DNA of 64,000 nt from CAVRUD01 sp963849635 (GCA_963849635.1 CAWKIA010000032.1:1-64000), one strand, 5' to 3'; positions 20,235 through 29,400 are shown, counted from the stretch's first letter. Program-made: numbers and translations. Notes: generated by a model from the sequence alone, not told the origin.

Positions 20235-20432
20235 GTGCGCACTCAGAGCACTGGCCGGGTGGGCGGCAGCGTCCGCCCGGCCACGTCGCCTGTCGCGGCA
20301 TCCCGGTCGGGTGTATCGCCTCGCGGGCGCCAAGGCTCCGCGCAACGGAAGCCGATCTGCCGCGACACCAGCTCCACAACCAACACCTGGCAGTGATCGA
20401 GATCGCCGGAACGGGCGCACCCGACTTACCGA

Positions 20433-20460
20433 CGGCCCGGAGGAATCATCCTCCGGGCCG
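20433..20460. terminator. Perfect 12-bp hairpin at a convergent junction
   Basis: CGGCCCGGAGGA and TCCTCCGGGCCG form a perfect stem around the loop ATCA. It lies between two genes that end toward each other (20234 and 20681) and has no T-tract. The 20235-20680 gap has no other supported feature apart from the repeat at 20495. Confidence 0.55.
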
Positions 20461-20494
20461 TCCGCGCGCCCCGGCCGATCGGTCCGAGTGCCAA

Positions 20495-20521
20495 CGATCC
20501 CGAAGCACGATCGGATGCCGC
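20495..20521 (+). repeat. 27-bp direct repeat, copy 1
   Basis: It matches 21598-21624 at 25 of 27 positions in the same orientation. The two copies bracket the response regulator and its partner gene. Confidence 0.6.
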
Positions 20522-20680
20522 CTTCTACCGTGGCGAGAACGCACGATGCCCATGCCGATCAGGAGATTCTCCATCGGTGTCTTGAAGTCTTGAGTTGTTG
20601 GGGTACCAGGACGACGCCCAGCGGAACGCTACGTTACTCGTCACAGACGTATCACAAGAGGCAGACCAGGTCTGCTCGGG

Positions 20681-20929
20681 TTACCTCGTCACCTCGAGGC
20701 GTGCCAGCTCCTGGTCGACGGCGTTCACCGCCTCGGTAAGGCGGGCCAGTGCCTCCTCCATCACCTCCAGGTCCTCGGCCGTTGGCGGGGCGACCGCCTG
20801 GTTTGTGCGGCGCGCTCGGCGGCGCCAGAGCTGCAGCCGTCCGGCGAGCACGGTCAGGGAGGTGTTGAGTTCGTGCACCAGGCGGGCGCGCTCCGCCGCG
20901 GACCTAACCCTGTCGTCCGTTCGATCCAC
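20681..20929 (-). CDS. Stand-alone histidine-kinase DHp-like protein
   Basis: 82 aa. The region LVHELNTSLTVLAGRLQLW resembles the HisKA H-box (His-Glu-Leu) that dimerises and carries the phosphoryl group; a second predicted helix (DLEVMEEALARLTEAVNAVD) completes a helical hairpin. There is no catalytic ATPase domain in any frame nearby, so the protein could act only as a phosphotransfer or dimerisation partner. GTG 20929 overlaps the end of the response regulator by 26 bases, which implies translational coupling. An alternative is that the region is a decayed kinase. Confidence 0.5.
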   Translation of the reverse strand: MDRTDDRVRSAAERARLVHELNTSLTVLAGRLQLWRRRARRTNQAVAPPTAEDLEVMEEALARLTEAVNAVDQELARLEVTR

Positions 20930-21332
20930 TCGCAGGTCCGTTCGCTTCGGCCAATCCGTCGGCCACGGCAACAAGGAGCGCCTCAAGGACGAAGGGCTTG
21001 AGCACGACCCGCACGCCCATCTCCCGGAGATGGGCGTCGAGTTCCTCCACCATCCGCTTCGCCCCGGTGCAGAGGACGATGGGGATCGCGGCGGTGCGTG
21101 GGTCCATGCGCAGCATCTGCAGCAGTGACCAGCCGGCGTCCTCATCCGGCCACATGTAGTCGAGGATAATCAGGTCCGCCCCGATGCCAGTGATGGCGGC
21201 CATGTCCTTGTCGGCGTAGAAGCGGGTGGTGACGCGGTAGCCTTCATCCTCGAGCAAGTCGCGGAAGAGGTCGAGAACAGCCTGCTCGTTGTTGATGGCG
21301 AGGATGTGGAACGGGAGTGGCGTTGTGGTCAC
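20904..21332 (-). CDS. Single-domain response regulator
   Basis: 142 aa, one receiver domain without an output domain. The acidic pocket is altered at the first position (ILAINNEQ in place of the usual DDE-type triad), the phospho-acceptor is Asp in LIILDYMWP, and the conserved Lys is in VLKPFV. With Asn in the pocket, metal-dependent phosphorylation may be weaker, but the acceptor remains. GTG start with GGAGG 6 bases upstream. Cotranscribed with and overlapping the DHp-like gene. The pair lies between 27-bp direct repeats. Confidence 0.82.
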   Translation of the reverse strand: MTTTPLPFHILAINNEQAVLDLFRDLLEDEGYRVTTRFYADKDMAAITGIGADLIILDYMWPDEDAGWSLLQMLRMDPRTAAIPIVLCTGAKRMVEELDAHLREMGVRVVLKPFVLEALLVAVADGLAEANGPASGSNGRQG

Positions 21333-21724
21333 TGTGGCCTCCGGGCGAGCGATCTCGTTGGCCCGTTCGGGTCAACGGAGATGCGATCGCTCCCCAAAAG
21401 GCGGCCACACAGTGGGGGTCCGGGCTAGGGAGCCCGGAAGACCGGGCGAAGGTGCCCGGTGGTCAGCACAGTGTGACATGGCCAACGCGTGGGCGTCTAA
21501 GGCCGGGCAGTGCGTCTCGCGCCAAGAAAAGTCGGTCGGGCGCGCAGCACTGGCGATCGACGAGGTCTGCGCCTGCCCATGGTCCATCAAGCACGACCGA
21601 TCCCGAAGCACGGTAGGATGCCGCTTACCGACGCGGCGCCGGACGCGCCCGGCCGTGTGGTCGCGCCGGCACGACCACACGTTGATCATGCCGGTGACGT
21701 GACCGTTCGAAGGATTCCCCTACC
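21333..21724. other. Intergenic region without a supported gene
   Basis: Both flanking genes read outward, so promoters for the response regulator and the GH127 gene should lie here, but I see no convincing -35/-10 pair. It contains the second 27-bp repeat copy. Small frames on both strands look like chance readings of GC-rich DNA. Confidence 0.4.
21598..21624 (+). repeat. 27-bp direct repeat, copy 2
   Basis: Partner of 20495-20521, two mismatches, same orientation. Confidence 0.6.
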
Positions 21725-23654
21725 ATGACCCAACCCGATCGATCGGCCTCCCTTGCCCCCCGGCGGTTCACGCCCCTTCCCCTCGGTGAGGTCCGGCCCG
21801 CAGGCTGGCTGCTCGGGCAGCTCCGCATCCAGGCGGATGGCCTCTCCGGGCATCTGGACGAATTCTGGCCCGATGTCGCCCGTAGCGCCTGGATCGGTGG
21901 GGATGCCGCCAGTTGGGAGCGTGGCCCCTACTGGCTCGATGGCATCGTCCCACTGGCGCACCTGCTCGGCGACGAGCGTCTCAAGGCGAAGGCGAGCCAC
22001 TGGGTCGATGAGATCCTCGCCCGCCAGCAGGATGACGGCTGGTTCGGCCCTGTCCTCGACGCTCGCTTGAACCCCGAGAGGGTGACGTCCTGGCGGCAGC
22101 TCGGCTACCCGTACGACCCCTGGCCGCGCTTCATCGTCCTCAAGGCGCTCGCCCAGCAGCACGAGGCGACGGGCGACGAGCGCATCATCCCGGCCATGAC
22201 CCGCTTTCTGCGCCGCCTCGATGGTCTGCTCGACGAGCGGACGCTGCGCTCCTGGGCCTACATGCGCTGGGCCGACCTGATCGTAGGCATCCACTGGCTG
22301 TACGAGCGCTCGCCGGAGCCGTGGCTCCTACGGACTGGCCGCCAAGGTCCACGAGCAGGGTTTTGATTGGAACGCCCGCTTCGCCCGCTTCCCTCAGCGC
22401 GAGCGTTGCTTGCCGGAGGAATGCGACCTGCGGACCCACGTCGTCAACAACGCGATGGCGATCAAGGCGGCCGGCGTCTGGTACCGCCAGTCGGGCGATC
22501 CCGCCGACCGCGCCGCAGTGAACCGGATGATCGACACTCTCGACCGCTACCACGGCCAGGTCACGGGCGTCTTCACCGGCGACGAGCATCTGGCGGGGAC
22601 GAGTCCGGCGCAGGGGACCGAGCTCTGCGCCGTGGTCGAGTACATGTACAGCCTGGAGGTGCTTCTCTCGATCTTGGGCGACCCTGCCCACGCCGACCGG
22701 CTGGAGCGGATTGCCTTCAACGCCCTGCCCGCTACCTTCTCGCCCGACATGTGGGCCCACCAGTACGACCAGCAGGTCAATCAGGTCGTCTGCCGGGTGG
22801 CGGAGGACCGGATCTACACCTCCAACGGGCCAGACGCCAACATCTACGGCCTGGAGCCCCACTTCGGCTGCTGCACCGCCAACATGCACCAGGGCTGGCC
22901 CAAATTTGCCGCCCACCTGTGGATGCGTTCTCAAGATGGCGGCCTGGCGGCAATCGCCTGGGCGCCCTGCGTGGTCGAGACGGCGGTTGGTGATACTCCG
23001 GTGCGCATCGAGGTGACGACGGACTATCCATTTAACGAGGAGATCCACCTCTCCATCCGCGCCGAAGGGGAAACCCGCTTTCCCCTCCACCTGCGCATCC
23101 CGGCCTGGGCGGAGGGCGCCGAGCTACGCGATCCGGACGGCGGGGCAATGGCGGCGGCGGCGGGGACGTTCCTCAAGGTCGAGCGCGAGTGGGGAGCAAC
23201 CACGGAACTCGTCCTCCGCCTGCCGATGGCCGCCCGTATCGAACCCCGCCCCAGCGGCGCGGTCTCCATCCTGCGCGGGCCGCTGCTCTACGGTCTTGAG
23301 ATCGGCGAGGAGTGGCGCCAGATCGCCGGTGAGCTCCCGCACGCCGACTGGGAGGTCCACCCGACGACGCCCTGGAACTACGCCCTCGCCCTCGATCCGG
23401 CCAACCTGGACGCATCGGTCGAGTTCGCGGCTACGGCGGTCGGATCGATGCCGTTCTCGCCGGTCGGCGCCCCGGTCGCCGCGACGGTGGCCGGCCGCCG
23501 TCTCCTGGGGTGGGGGCTGATGCACGACGCGGCCGCTGCACCCCCGGTCGACACGCCAGAAGCGGACGGGCCACCGGAGGAGCTACGCCTGATCCCCTAC
23601 GGCGCGACCAACCTCCGTATCGCGGAGTTTCCGATCCTCCCGGTCATGGGCTGA
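21725..23654 (+). CDS. Glycoside hydrolase family 127 (beta-L-arabinofuranosidase-like), one frameshift
   Basis: About 640 aa once two frames are joined at 22331-22335 (PWLLR to LAAKVHEQGFDWNARF). GH127 (DUF1680) enzymes use a zinc-bound cysteine nucleophile; the expected residues are seen as TELC (Glu and Cys two apart) and the adjacent pair in FGCCTANMHQGWPKF. The N-terminal (alpha/alpha)6 barrel includes GPYWLDGIVPLAHLLG and the C-terminal beta domain ends LIPYGATNLRIAEFP. No signal peptide, so it probably acts on oligosaccharides in the cytoplasm. AAGGA lies 9 bases before ATG 21725. No sugar transporter is adjacent. Part of its 3' end recurs at 25204. Confidence 0.85.
23589..23617 (+). 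repeat. 29-bp direct repeat inside the GH127 3' end
   Basis: It matches 25204-25232 at 28 of 29 positions and encodes LIPYGATNLR. The pair brackets the gene at 23889-25079. Confidence 0.6.
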
Positions 23655-23888
23655 TCTGCCGGCAACGTCACGATCACGTGCCGCACCTGTCTGCGATCGG
23701 CGCAGGGAGCCATGACTGAGGACCAGGAGGCCTAGCCAGCTACCTCCACTGGCCTGACAGTTTCCCAGTACCCTCGATCTATTGCCGGACCCTGGTATCG
23801 TAGCTATGAGAGCACGCGCCAGCCGAGTAGCACACGACTTCGAATATCGGAGTCGGAAGCAACTTCCTGATCGAGGAGGGATCGGATC

Positions 23889-25079
23889 GTGCAACCAAAC
23901 CGCTTCGACTCACTCACCCGGTTTCTCGCCGGGCGGACGTCTCGTAGAAACGCGGTCCGGGCCGGTGGCGTCGGACTGGCCGCCGGCCTCTTCGGCGCCA
24001 GCGGTCTCCGCTCGGCCTCGGCCCGGCAACAGACGCAGGAAAAGTACGCGGTGGTCCGCAGGTACAAGATTTCCGGCGCGGCCGATGACCTCGACGATGC
24101 GCTGAACAGCGGCTACCTGCCCCAGCTGAGCCAGCAATCCGGATTCGTCGAGTACCTCGTGGTGGTCTCCGGTGAACACGTGGTGACGATCACCGTCTTC
24201 AGCGACGAGGCCGCTCTCGATGCCGCCACTCAGGCCGAGGCGGACTGGGTGTCTCAGAACCTGGCGTCGTTGCTTCCGGCCGCCGAGGATTCGATCAAAG
24301 GCGATGTGGTGGTCTTCGGCGCCAATGCCGAAGCGGTAGGGGGGACCTGCCCGACGCCTGTGCCGGCGCAGCCGACCGAGGCCGCTGCGCCAACCGCGAC
24401 GGCCGCTCCCGCCGAGCCAACCGCAACCGCGACCGCCCAGATCTGCACGGATCCGGATCGCCCCGGGGTCGGATGCCCCTGCTCGACGGGCACCCAGAAT
24501 CCGTGCGGCGACAACACCCTGCTCTGTTGCGCGACCGGCGACCTACCCGGCGGACCCGGAATCTGCACCCCGAGCTCCGTCGGGTGCGATCCAACCGGCC
24601 CGACCCCGACGCCAACGCCGGACAATCCGCCATGCGCCGGCGAAGGATGCCCCTGCTCGACGGGCACCCAGAACCCGTGCGGAGGCGACCTGGTCTGCTG
24701 CGCGCATGACCCGGGAACGCCCGGCGGTCCAGGATCCTGCCGTGAGGCCGACGTGTGCGGCTGCACCGCCGAAGGATGCCACTGCTCGACCGGTACCCAG
24801 AACCCCTGCGACGACGGGCTCGTGTGCTGTGCGGATCAGTCGGGCCTTCCGGGCGGTGGCGGCACCTGCCAGCCATCGGATGAATGCGCGCCGGTCTCGT
24901 GCACGGCGGAAGGCTGCCCCTGCTCAACGGGCACCCAGAACCCATGCGACGATGGACTCGTCTGCTGCGGGAGCCAGATGGGCGGTGGCATGATGGGTGG
25001 CCCGGGAATGTGCGCGACCGAAGCGGGCTGCGGCGATGCCGGCTCGATGGCCTCACCTGAGGCCTCACCGGGGGCATAG
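23889..25079 (+). CDS. Tat-exported protein with an alpha-beta-barrel domain and four Cys-rich repeats
   Basis: 396 aa, intact. Leader FLAGRTSRRNAVRAGGVGLA is a Tat signal. Residues about 45-145 resemble a small dimeric alpha-beta-barrel (ABM-like) domain (YAVVRRYKISGAADDLDDAL). A Pro/Thr/Ala linker follows (about 155-190), then four repeats of about 45 aa with the core GCPCSTGTQNPC and LVCC; the repeats are also alike in DNA. The tail is low-complexity. GTG 23889 has GAGGAGGG 8 bases upstream. Cys content suggests an oxidised, extracytoplasmic protein; the repeat family is not one I can name. Confidence 0.75.
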   Translation: MQPNRFDSLTRFLAGRTSRRNAVRAGGVGLAAGLFGASGLRSASARQQTQEKYAVVRRYKISGAADDLDDALNSGYLPQLSQQSGFVEYLVVVSGEHVVTITVFSDEAALDAATQAEADWVSQNLASLLPAAEDSIKGDVVVFGANAEAVGGTCPTPVPAQPTEAAAPTATAAPAEPTATATAQICTDPDRPGVGCPCSTGTQNPCGDNTLLCCATGDLPGGPGICTPSSVGCDPTGPTPTPTPDNPPCAGEGCPCSTGTQNPCGGDLVCCAHDPGTPGGPGSCREADVCGCTAEGCHCSTGTQNPCDDGLVCCADQSGLPGGGGTCQPSDECAPVSCTAEGCPCSTGTQNPCDDGLVCCGSQMGGGMMGGPGMCATEAGCGDAGSMASPEASPGA

Positions 25080-25134
25080 CCCCGCGTAGAACGACGAAGG
25101 CCGCCCACGTGTGGCCTCGACCATAGGACCAAAG

Positions 25135-25168
25135 CGGCCGGGCGATGGGACAACCCATCGCCCGGCCG
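25135..25168. terminator. Perfect 15-bp hairpin at a convergent junction
   Basis: CGGCCGGGCGATGGG and its exact complement flank the loop ACAA. It sits between genes ending toward each other (25079 and 25236). No T-tract; a bidirectional stop or mRNA-stabilising structure is likely. Confidence 0.6.
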
Positions 25169-25203
25169 AGGCTCACGAGGCGGTCGAGCTTCAGGCAGCC
25201 TCT

Positions 25204-25232
25204 CCTGATCCCCGACGGCGCGACCAACCTCC
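25204..25232 (+). repeat. 29-bp copy of the GH127 3' end
   Basis: It reads LIPDGATNLR in one frame, one mismatch to 23589-23617. Homology stops four bases before the end of the toxin gene on the other strand. Either a duplication scar or the tail of a lost GH127 paralogue. Confidence 0.55.
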
Positions 25233-25235
25233 GCT

Positions 25236-25841
25236 TTATTTGGAGATTTCGCGAAGACGCTGAACGAATGTCGGAGCATGCAACGCCAATCGGTCCAGCA
25301 GCCGCTCGAAGGAGATGGCGGGCGACTGATATCCGGCAGCTTGTTCGGCGAGCGTTGTCCTGATCAGCCCAGGATTCGAAGTGGCCAGCGAAACTAGAAA
25401 TTGATCTGGAGATTGGGCAGCCAGGTGATAGGGAGCAAGAGCAGAGGAACGAAAGTGCCGCAAGTTCATTGTCACGATCACGTCTGCTCTGGCTCGAACC
25501 GCCGCGGCGAGGACGTGACGATCCTTCGGGTGATTTGTCATCTCTGGAATGCGTGAATCATAGTCAGCTACAGCCGCGCCTGGGAAAACTCGGTTCATGG
25601 ACGCAACCAGTCGAGCGGCTTGGTCCTCAGTGCAGCGGTCATGTTCGACAAGATTGCGTTTGAGTTCGTCGAGGATCGTCGGACTCCAACGAACGACATA
25701 GAGCTGTGTCAAAGCCAGGTCGAGGAGCGTATCGCGGAGCGCTTGTGGAAAAAGGACAGAGGTGTCCAGCAAAGCGACTTGAGGCCGACCATTCCGTATC
25801 GAGCCTCGATCAGAATCCGAGATACCGGAGAGGGACGACAT
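25236..25841 (-). CDS. PIN-domain toxin (VapC-like ribonuclease)
   Basis: 201 aa. PIN nucleases use acidic residues to bind metal: Asp in VALLDTSVLFP, Glu in TILDELKRNL and Asp in NHPKDRHVLAAAVRA are present, and a later ADVIVTMNLRHF strand fits the fold. RNA cleavage is the usual activity. It starts 9 bases after the upstream gene ends, so the pair is one operon, typical of a toxin-antitoxin module. Slightly longer than ordinary VapC because of a C-terminal extension. Confidence 0.8.
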   Translation of the reverse strand: MSSLSGISDSDRGSIRNGRPQVALLDTSVLFPQALRDTLLDLALTQLYVVRWSPTILDELKRNLVEHDRCTEDQAARLVASMNRVFPGAAVADYDSRIPEMTNHPKDRHVLAAAVRARADVIVTMNLRHFRSSALAPYHLAAQSPDQFLVSLATSNPGLIRTTLAEQAAGYQSPAISFERLLDRLALHAPTFVQRLREISK

Positions 25842-25850
25842 TTTCGGCGA

Positions 25851-26348
25851 CTACTCTCTGGTGCGCTTCCGACTCGACCTTGTCGCCGCTTCATCGGCTT
25901 CCCATTCATACAACCCGAATTCTTCGGTCAACCTGATGAGCTCAGTCATCGCCTCTCGACGGCGAACATCTTCCTCTTGCCGATATGCCAACAGGTCCGA
26001 CAGCTTGACACGCCGATCAAGGCCGACACCGGTTGAAAGGATCGCTCCTTCGTCGAGCAACCGATCGAGATAATCCTCGGGAAGGGCAAGGAGGTTGGCT
26101 GCCTGACCTGGAGAAATCTCAGGGCCAAGAGATGCGATAACGGCCGACTCCCCCCTCGCCAAAATCTCAACGATTTCGCGGAGAAGCCGGACAGCGGTAG
26201 GCGGCAACTCAGCGGGCTCGCCTTCGGCAGGAAGGATATCGACAGCACGGCCCTCTCTTTGCGCGAGCAGATCGGCCAAGTGCTGGAGCGAGGTTCGCTC
26301 GTCCTCAGACGCCGCAACTGGATCGTGACCGACAATTGACACTGTCAC
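25851..26348 (-). CDS. Antitoxin-like protein with an excisionase-type DNA-binding segment
   Basis: 165 aa, first gene of the PIN operon. The centre (EISPGQAANLLALPEDYLDRLLDEG) resembles the winged-helix/MerR-like excisionase DNA-binding helix found in antitoxins paired with PIN proteins; the C-terminus is charged and helical (RQEEDVRRREAMTELIRLTE) and could bind the toxin. GTG 26348 has GGGAGG 7 bases upstream. Autoregulation is expected but no operator palindrome is obvious in the 200 bases before it. Confidence 0.72.
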   Translation of the reverse strand: MTVSIVGHDPVAASEDERTSLQHLADLLAQREGRAVDILPAEGEPAELPPTAVRLLREIVEILARGESAVIASLGPEISPGQAANLLALPEDYLDRLLDEGAILSTGVGLDRRVKLSDLLAYRQEEDVRRREAMTELIRLTEEFGLYEWEADEAATRSSRKRTRE

Positions 26349-26557
26349 CTTGGGCCTCCCGCCGTGATGACCACGGCACTGCCCATGAGCCTAGCGGCCG
26401 CTGAACCGCAACGCAATAGTGGCATGAACGGGCGCCCGGCAATTCTGCAATGAGTATGACGAGGGTAACCGGTCGATGCAATCGGAAAAGCCGATCGCCG
26501 TGTCCATGGTGGACACGGCGGTCGGCGAAACGCTGATACCTAAGGGATGACGCCTGG

Positions 26558-28198
26558 TTAGTCCGCCGCGATCGGGACAAGCTCCTCCTCGACCTCCGGG
26601 GCGGTCTCCGTCACCGGGGCGGTCGCGAAAGTGCTGTCTTTGACCAGGAAGTAGGAGAGGACGGCGCTGGCAATGGCGACGGAGGCGGCGATGTAGATGG
26701 CCACGTCCATGCCGTCGACGAAGGCGCGGGAGCTGGCGTTGATCAGCGTGGCCTTGACGTCGGCCGGGACGAAGTCGAAGGCGGAGATCTTCTCAACCAC
26801 GTGGCCGGCCATGTTGTTGCCATCGCCGACCGCGTCGACCACCGGGCGATAAGCCGTCGCATTCGGGTCGTTACGCAGGGCCCGGATCGAGGAGTCGCTG
26901 TCGAAGGTCGACTGGTAGGTCCGGTTCATCATCGTGCCCAGGAAGGCGATGCTGAAGGCGGCGCCGATCTCGCGGATCGCCCCGTTGATGGCGGAGGCGA
27001 CGCCGCTCTTCTCGCTCTCGACGCTATTGAGGACCGCGGTCATCATCGGCGCCCAGATGCCGGACATCCCGAAGCCCATCACGATGAAGGCCGGGACGAT
27101 GTCCCAATAGCTCGCCTCCACCCCACTCCACAGCAGGAGGTAGGCGCCGAGGCCGGTGATGAAGAGGCCGGCCGAGATCATCCGCCGCGGGCCGACCCGG
27201 TTGACGAGATTGCCCATGATCGGCGAGAAGATCATCATCGCCGCGACCATCGGCAGCACGGCCATACCGGTGCGGACCGCCGACATGTCGTGCACGTTCT
27301 GCTGGTAGAGCGTCAGGAAGTAGAAGACGCCGATCATCAGGAAGGCGATGGCGAAGGCGTCGATGTTGGCGCCGGTGAAGGTGCTGGAGCGGAAGAAGCG
27401 CAGCGGCACCATCGGCTTCTCTGTCCGGTTCTCGACCCAGATGAAGGCCGCGGTCAGGATTGCCGAGAGGACGAAGGCGCCCAGGATCAGGCTATCGCCC
27501 CAGCCTCGCTCTCCCGCCTCGATCAGGCCGTAAGTGATGGAGGCGATGGCGCTGGTGATCAGGACGGTGCCGGGGATGTCGGTCGCGACCGTTCCTGACG
27601 TGTCGGTCGACTCCTGTACGACCGCCTGAGTCACGAAGAACGCCGCGATGCCGATGGGGACGTTGATCAGGAAGATCCACTCCCAGGAGGCGTACTCGAT
27701 CAGCGCCCCGCCGACCACCGGTCCCAGGGCGAGACCGGAGACCGAGATCGCGCTCCAGATGCCGATCGCCTTACCGCGCTCCTCCGGTGGGAAAGCGGCC
27801 GAGATCAGTGAGAGCGATAGCGGCATGATGAAGGCGGCGCCGAGCCCCTGCAGGGCCCGCATCGCGATCAGCATCTCGACGTTCTGGGCGAAAGCCGCCA
27901 GGAACGAGGTGGCGGTGAAGATCGCCAGACCGATCAAGAACCATCGCTTGCGGCCAAAGCGGTCGCCGAGGCCGCCGGCCGTGATCTGGACGGAGGCGAA
28001 GACGAGGATGTAGGCCGAGACGACCCACTGGAGTTGGGTGGCGCTCGCGTCCATCTCCTCCGAGAGGGTGGGCAAGGCGATGTTGACGACGAGGTTGTCG
28101 AGGATCGCCATGAAGAGGCCGAAGCAGGCGGCGATGAGTGCCCACCACTTCGCGTTCCCCTCGTTGACGCGCCCCGCCAGGCCAAACGTTGAAGCCAT
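26558..28198 (-). CDS. MFS drug exporter, DHA2/EmrB-QacA type
   Basis: About 546 aa with 14 predicted membrane spans, the length of DHA2 proton-driven exporters. Recognisable motifs: LDNLVVNIALPTL in TM1, GGLGDRFGRKRW (motif A) in the first cytoplasmic loop, and ISVSGLALGPVVGGALIEYA (motif C, antiporter signature). I start it at ATG 28198 because GGAGGGA lies 8 bases upstream and TM1 follows at once; a longer frame to 28450 encodes an Arg-rich non-membrane stretch. It is divergent from a TetR gene, with TetR-type palindromes between them. Confidence 0.88.
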   Translation of the reverse strand: MASTFGLAGRVNEGNAKWWALIAACFGLFMAILDNLVVNIALPTLSEEMDASATQLQWVVSAYILVFASVQITAGGLGDRFGRKRWFLIGLAIFTATSFLAAFAQNVEMLIAMRALQGLGAAFIMPLSLSLISAAFPPEERGKAIGIWSAISVSGLALGPVVGGALIEYASWEWIFLINVPIGIAAFFVTQAVVQESTDTSGTVATDIPGTVLITSAIASITYGLIEAGERGWGDSLILGAFVLSAILTAAFIWVENRTEKPMVPLRFFRSSTFTGANIDAFAIAFLMIGVFYFLTLYQQNVHDMSAVRTGMAVLPMVAAMMIFSPIMGNLVNRVGPRRMISAGLFITGLGAYLLLWSGVEASYWDIVPAFIVMGFGMSGIWAPMMTAVLNSVESEKSGVASAINGAIREIGAAFSIAFLGTMMNRTYQSTFDSDSSIRALRNDPNATAYRPVVDAVGDGNNMAGHVVEKISAFDFVPADVKATLINASSRAFVDGMDVAIYIAASVAIASAVLSYFLVKDSTFATAPVTETAPEVEEELVPIAAD

Positions 28199-28450
28199 TC
28201 GAACAATCCCTCCAATGCCGGTCGTCAACCGTCCTTGGCGGCGGCGACCCTGATGCGTTGCTGCTGCGTCAGCCACCGATCGGCCGATTCCGCGCCGAGA
28301 TCGACATCGCAAGGCGCACGGTTCCCCAGGCCTCACGCCACGCTGCATGAGCGCTGCTCGTAGTCCCCGTCTGTGCGGAAATGGGGGCCGATATGAAACC
28401 GTGAGTACGGTTTGCTGTGCTATCGATCGACGCGGAGCGGCGTTGCTCAA

Positions 28451-28465
28451 TGAGCGATCATTCAG
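28451..28465. promoter_or_regulatory. TetR operator half-palindrome copy
   Basis: TGAGCGATCATTCAG is nearly the reverse complement of the core of the palindrome at 28492-28509. It lies on the exporter side of the 424-base divergent region. The remainder of 28199-28622 shows no gene. Confidence 0.5.
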
Positions 28466-28491
28466 TTAAGGGTCGCCATTGATCCGCTGTT

Positions 28492-28520
28492 ACTGAATGA
28501 TCGTTCAGTCATGTTATACT
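28492..28520 (+). promoter_or_regulatory. TetR operator overlapping an extended -10 promoter
   Basis: ACTGAATGATCGTTCAGT (28492-28509) is an 18-bp palindrome with one mismatched pair. It covers the -35 position of an extended -10 element TGTTATACT (28512-28520), which would drive the tetR gene 100 bases downstream. The layout predicts autorepression and corepression of the exporter. Confidence 0.6.
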
Positions 28521-28622
28521 CGCCCCAATGCACGGTCGTCAAGAGGGGGCCACAATAGAACCCAACTTGAGTCAATTCGTGACATCGCCAGTTCATGCGG
28601 TCTTTGCGGTGGGGGTTTCTCG

Positions 28623-29222
28623 ATGATCGTCATGAAGCGGCGGGGCGCCGAAAGCGATGGCCGCGAGCGGCTGATGGACGCCGCCCTCGCCCTCTTCGCG
28701 GATCGCGGCTACGACGGTGTCGCCATCCACGAAATCGCCGAGGCCGCCGGCATGACCCGGGCCGCCCCCTACTACCACTTCCAGAACAAGGAAGACCTCT
28801 TCCTCGCCGCCGTCAGCCGCGAGATGGAGCGGACGGCGGCGAAGCTCGCGGACAGGGTCAAGGCGGCTCCCACGTTTCGCACCCAGTTGATAGCGGTTAT
28901 TGAGACCTTCCTGATGGTGCAGGGCTCGTCGGTCGGGCAGTTCATCGCCGACGTCAAGCAGAACCTCTCACCGACCTCGCTGAAACGCTTCGAGACCTGT
29001 CACCGCCAGACGATGGCGGTTCTCCAGGGCGTTTTCGACGAGGCCCACGCGGCCGGTGAGTACGGACGCGTCTCTCCCCGGGTCGCCTTCCAGATCTTCT
29101 TCTCGCTGGCGGTCGGCTACATGGAGCTCACGCGGACAAACGCGGAGTTCATCCAGCCGGTCGACGGCTGCAACCCGCCCACCCCCGACGTGATGGTCGA
29201 TGTCTTCCTCTCGGGGATCTAG
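28623..29222 (+). CDS. TetR-family repressor, probably of the adjacent MFS exporter
   Basis: 199 aa. The N-terminal HTH is LMDAALALFADRGYDGVAIH followed by EIAEAAGMTRAAPYYHFQNK, the standard TetR pattern; the C-terminal helical part would bind a ligand. ATG 28623 is supported by GGTGGGGG 7-8 bases upstream. Divergent from the exporter with shared palindromes, which is the classic drug-inducible arrangement. Confidence 0.88.
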   Translation: MIVMKRRGAESDGRERLMDAALALFADRGYDGVAIHEIAEAAGMTRAAPYYHFQNKEDLFLAAVSREMERTAAKLADRVKAAPTFRTQLIAVIETFLMVQGSSVGQFIADVKQNLSPTSLKRFETCHRQTMAVLQGVFDEAHAAGEYGRVSPRVAFQIFFSLAVGYMELTRTNAEFIQPVDGCNPPTPDVMVDVFLSGI

Positions 29223-29326
29223 GCAGATGGCGCATACAGCTGAAGCCGGGAACCGGCCCGTCGGTCGTATACCCGTCTTTGTTGGGGATTTGCCAAACTG
29301 ATCCAACCGCACCGGACACGGTTTTA

Positions 29327-29400
29327 GGGGCGCACCGCTGTGCGCCCGCCTCCCGACTGCGGCGTCGTGATCGGCCACCGGGCGCACAGCGGTGCGCCCC
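29327..29400. repeat. Nested palindromes: 21-bp inverted repeat, each arm itself a hairpin
   Basis: Arms 29327-29347 and 29380-29400 are perfect complements separated by 32 bases. Each arm is also a palindrome, GGGCGCAC and GTGCGCCC around CGCT or AGCG. TTTTA precedes and TTTAA follows. It can fold as one long stem or two small ones, like REP/BIME elements; it may also end tetR transcription. Confidence 0.7.
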
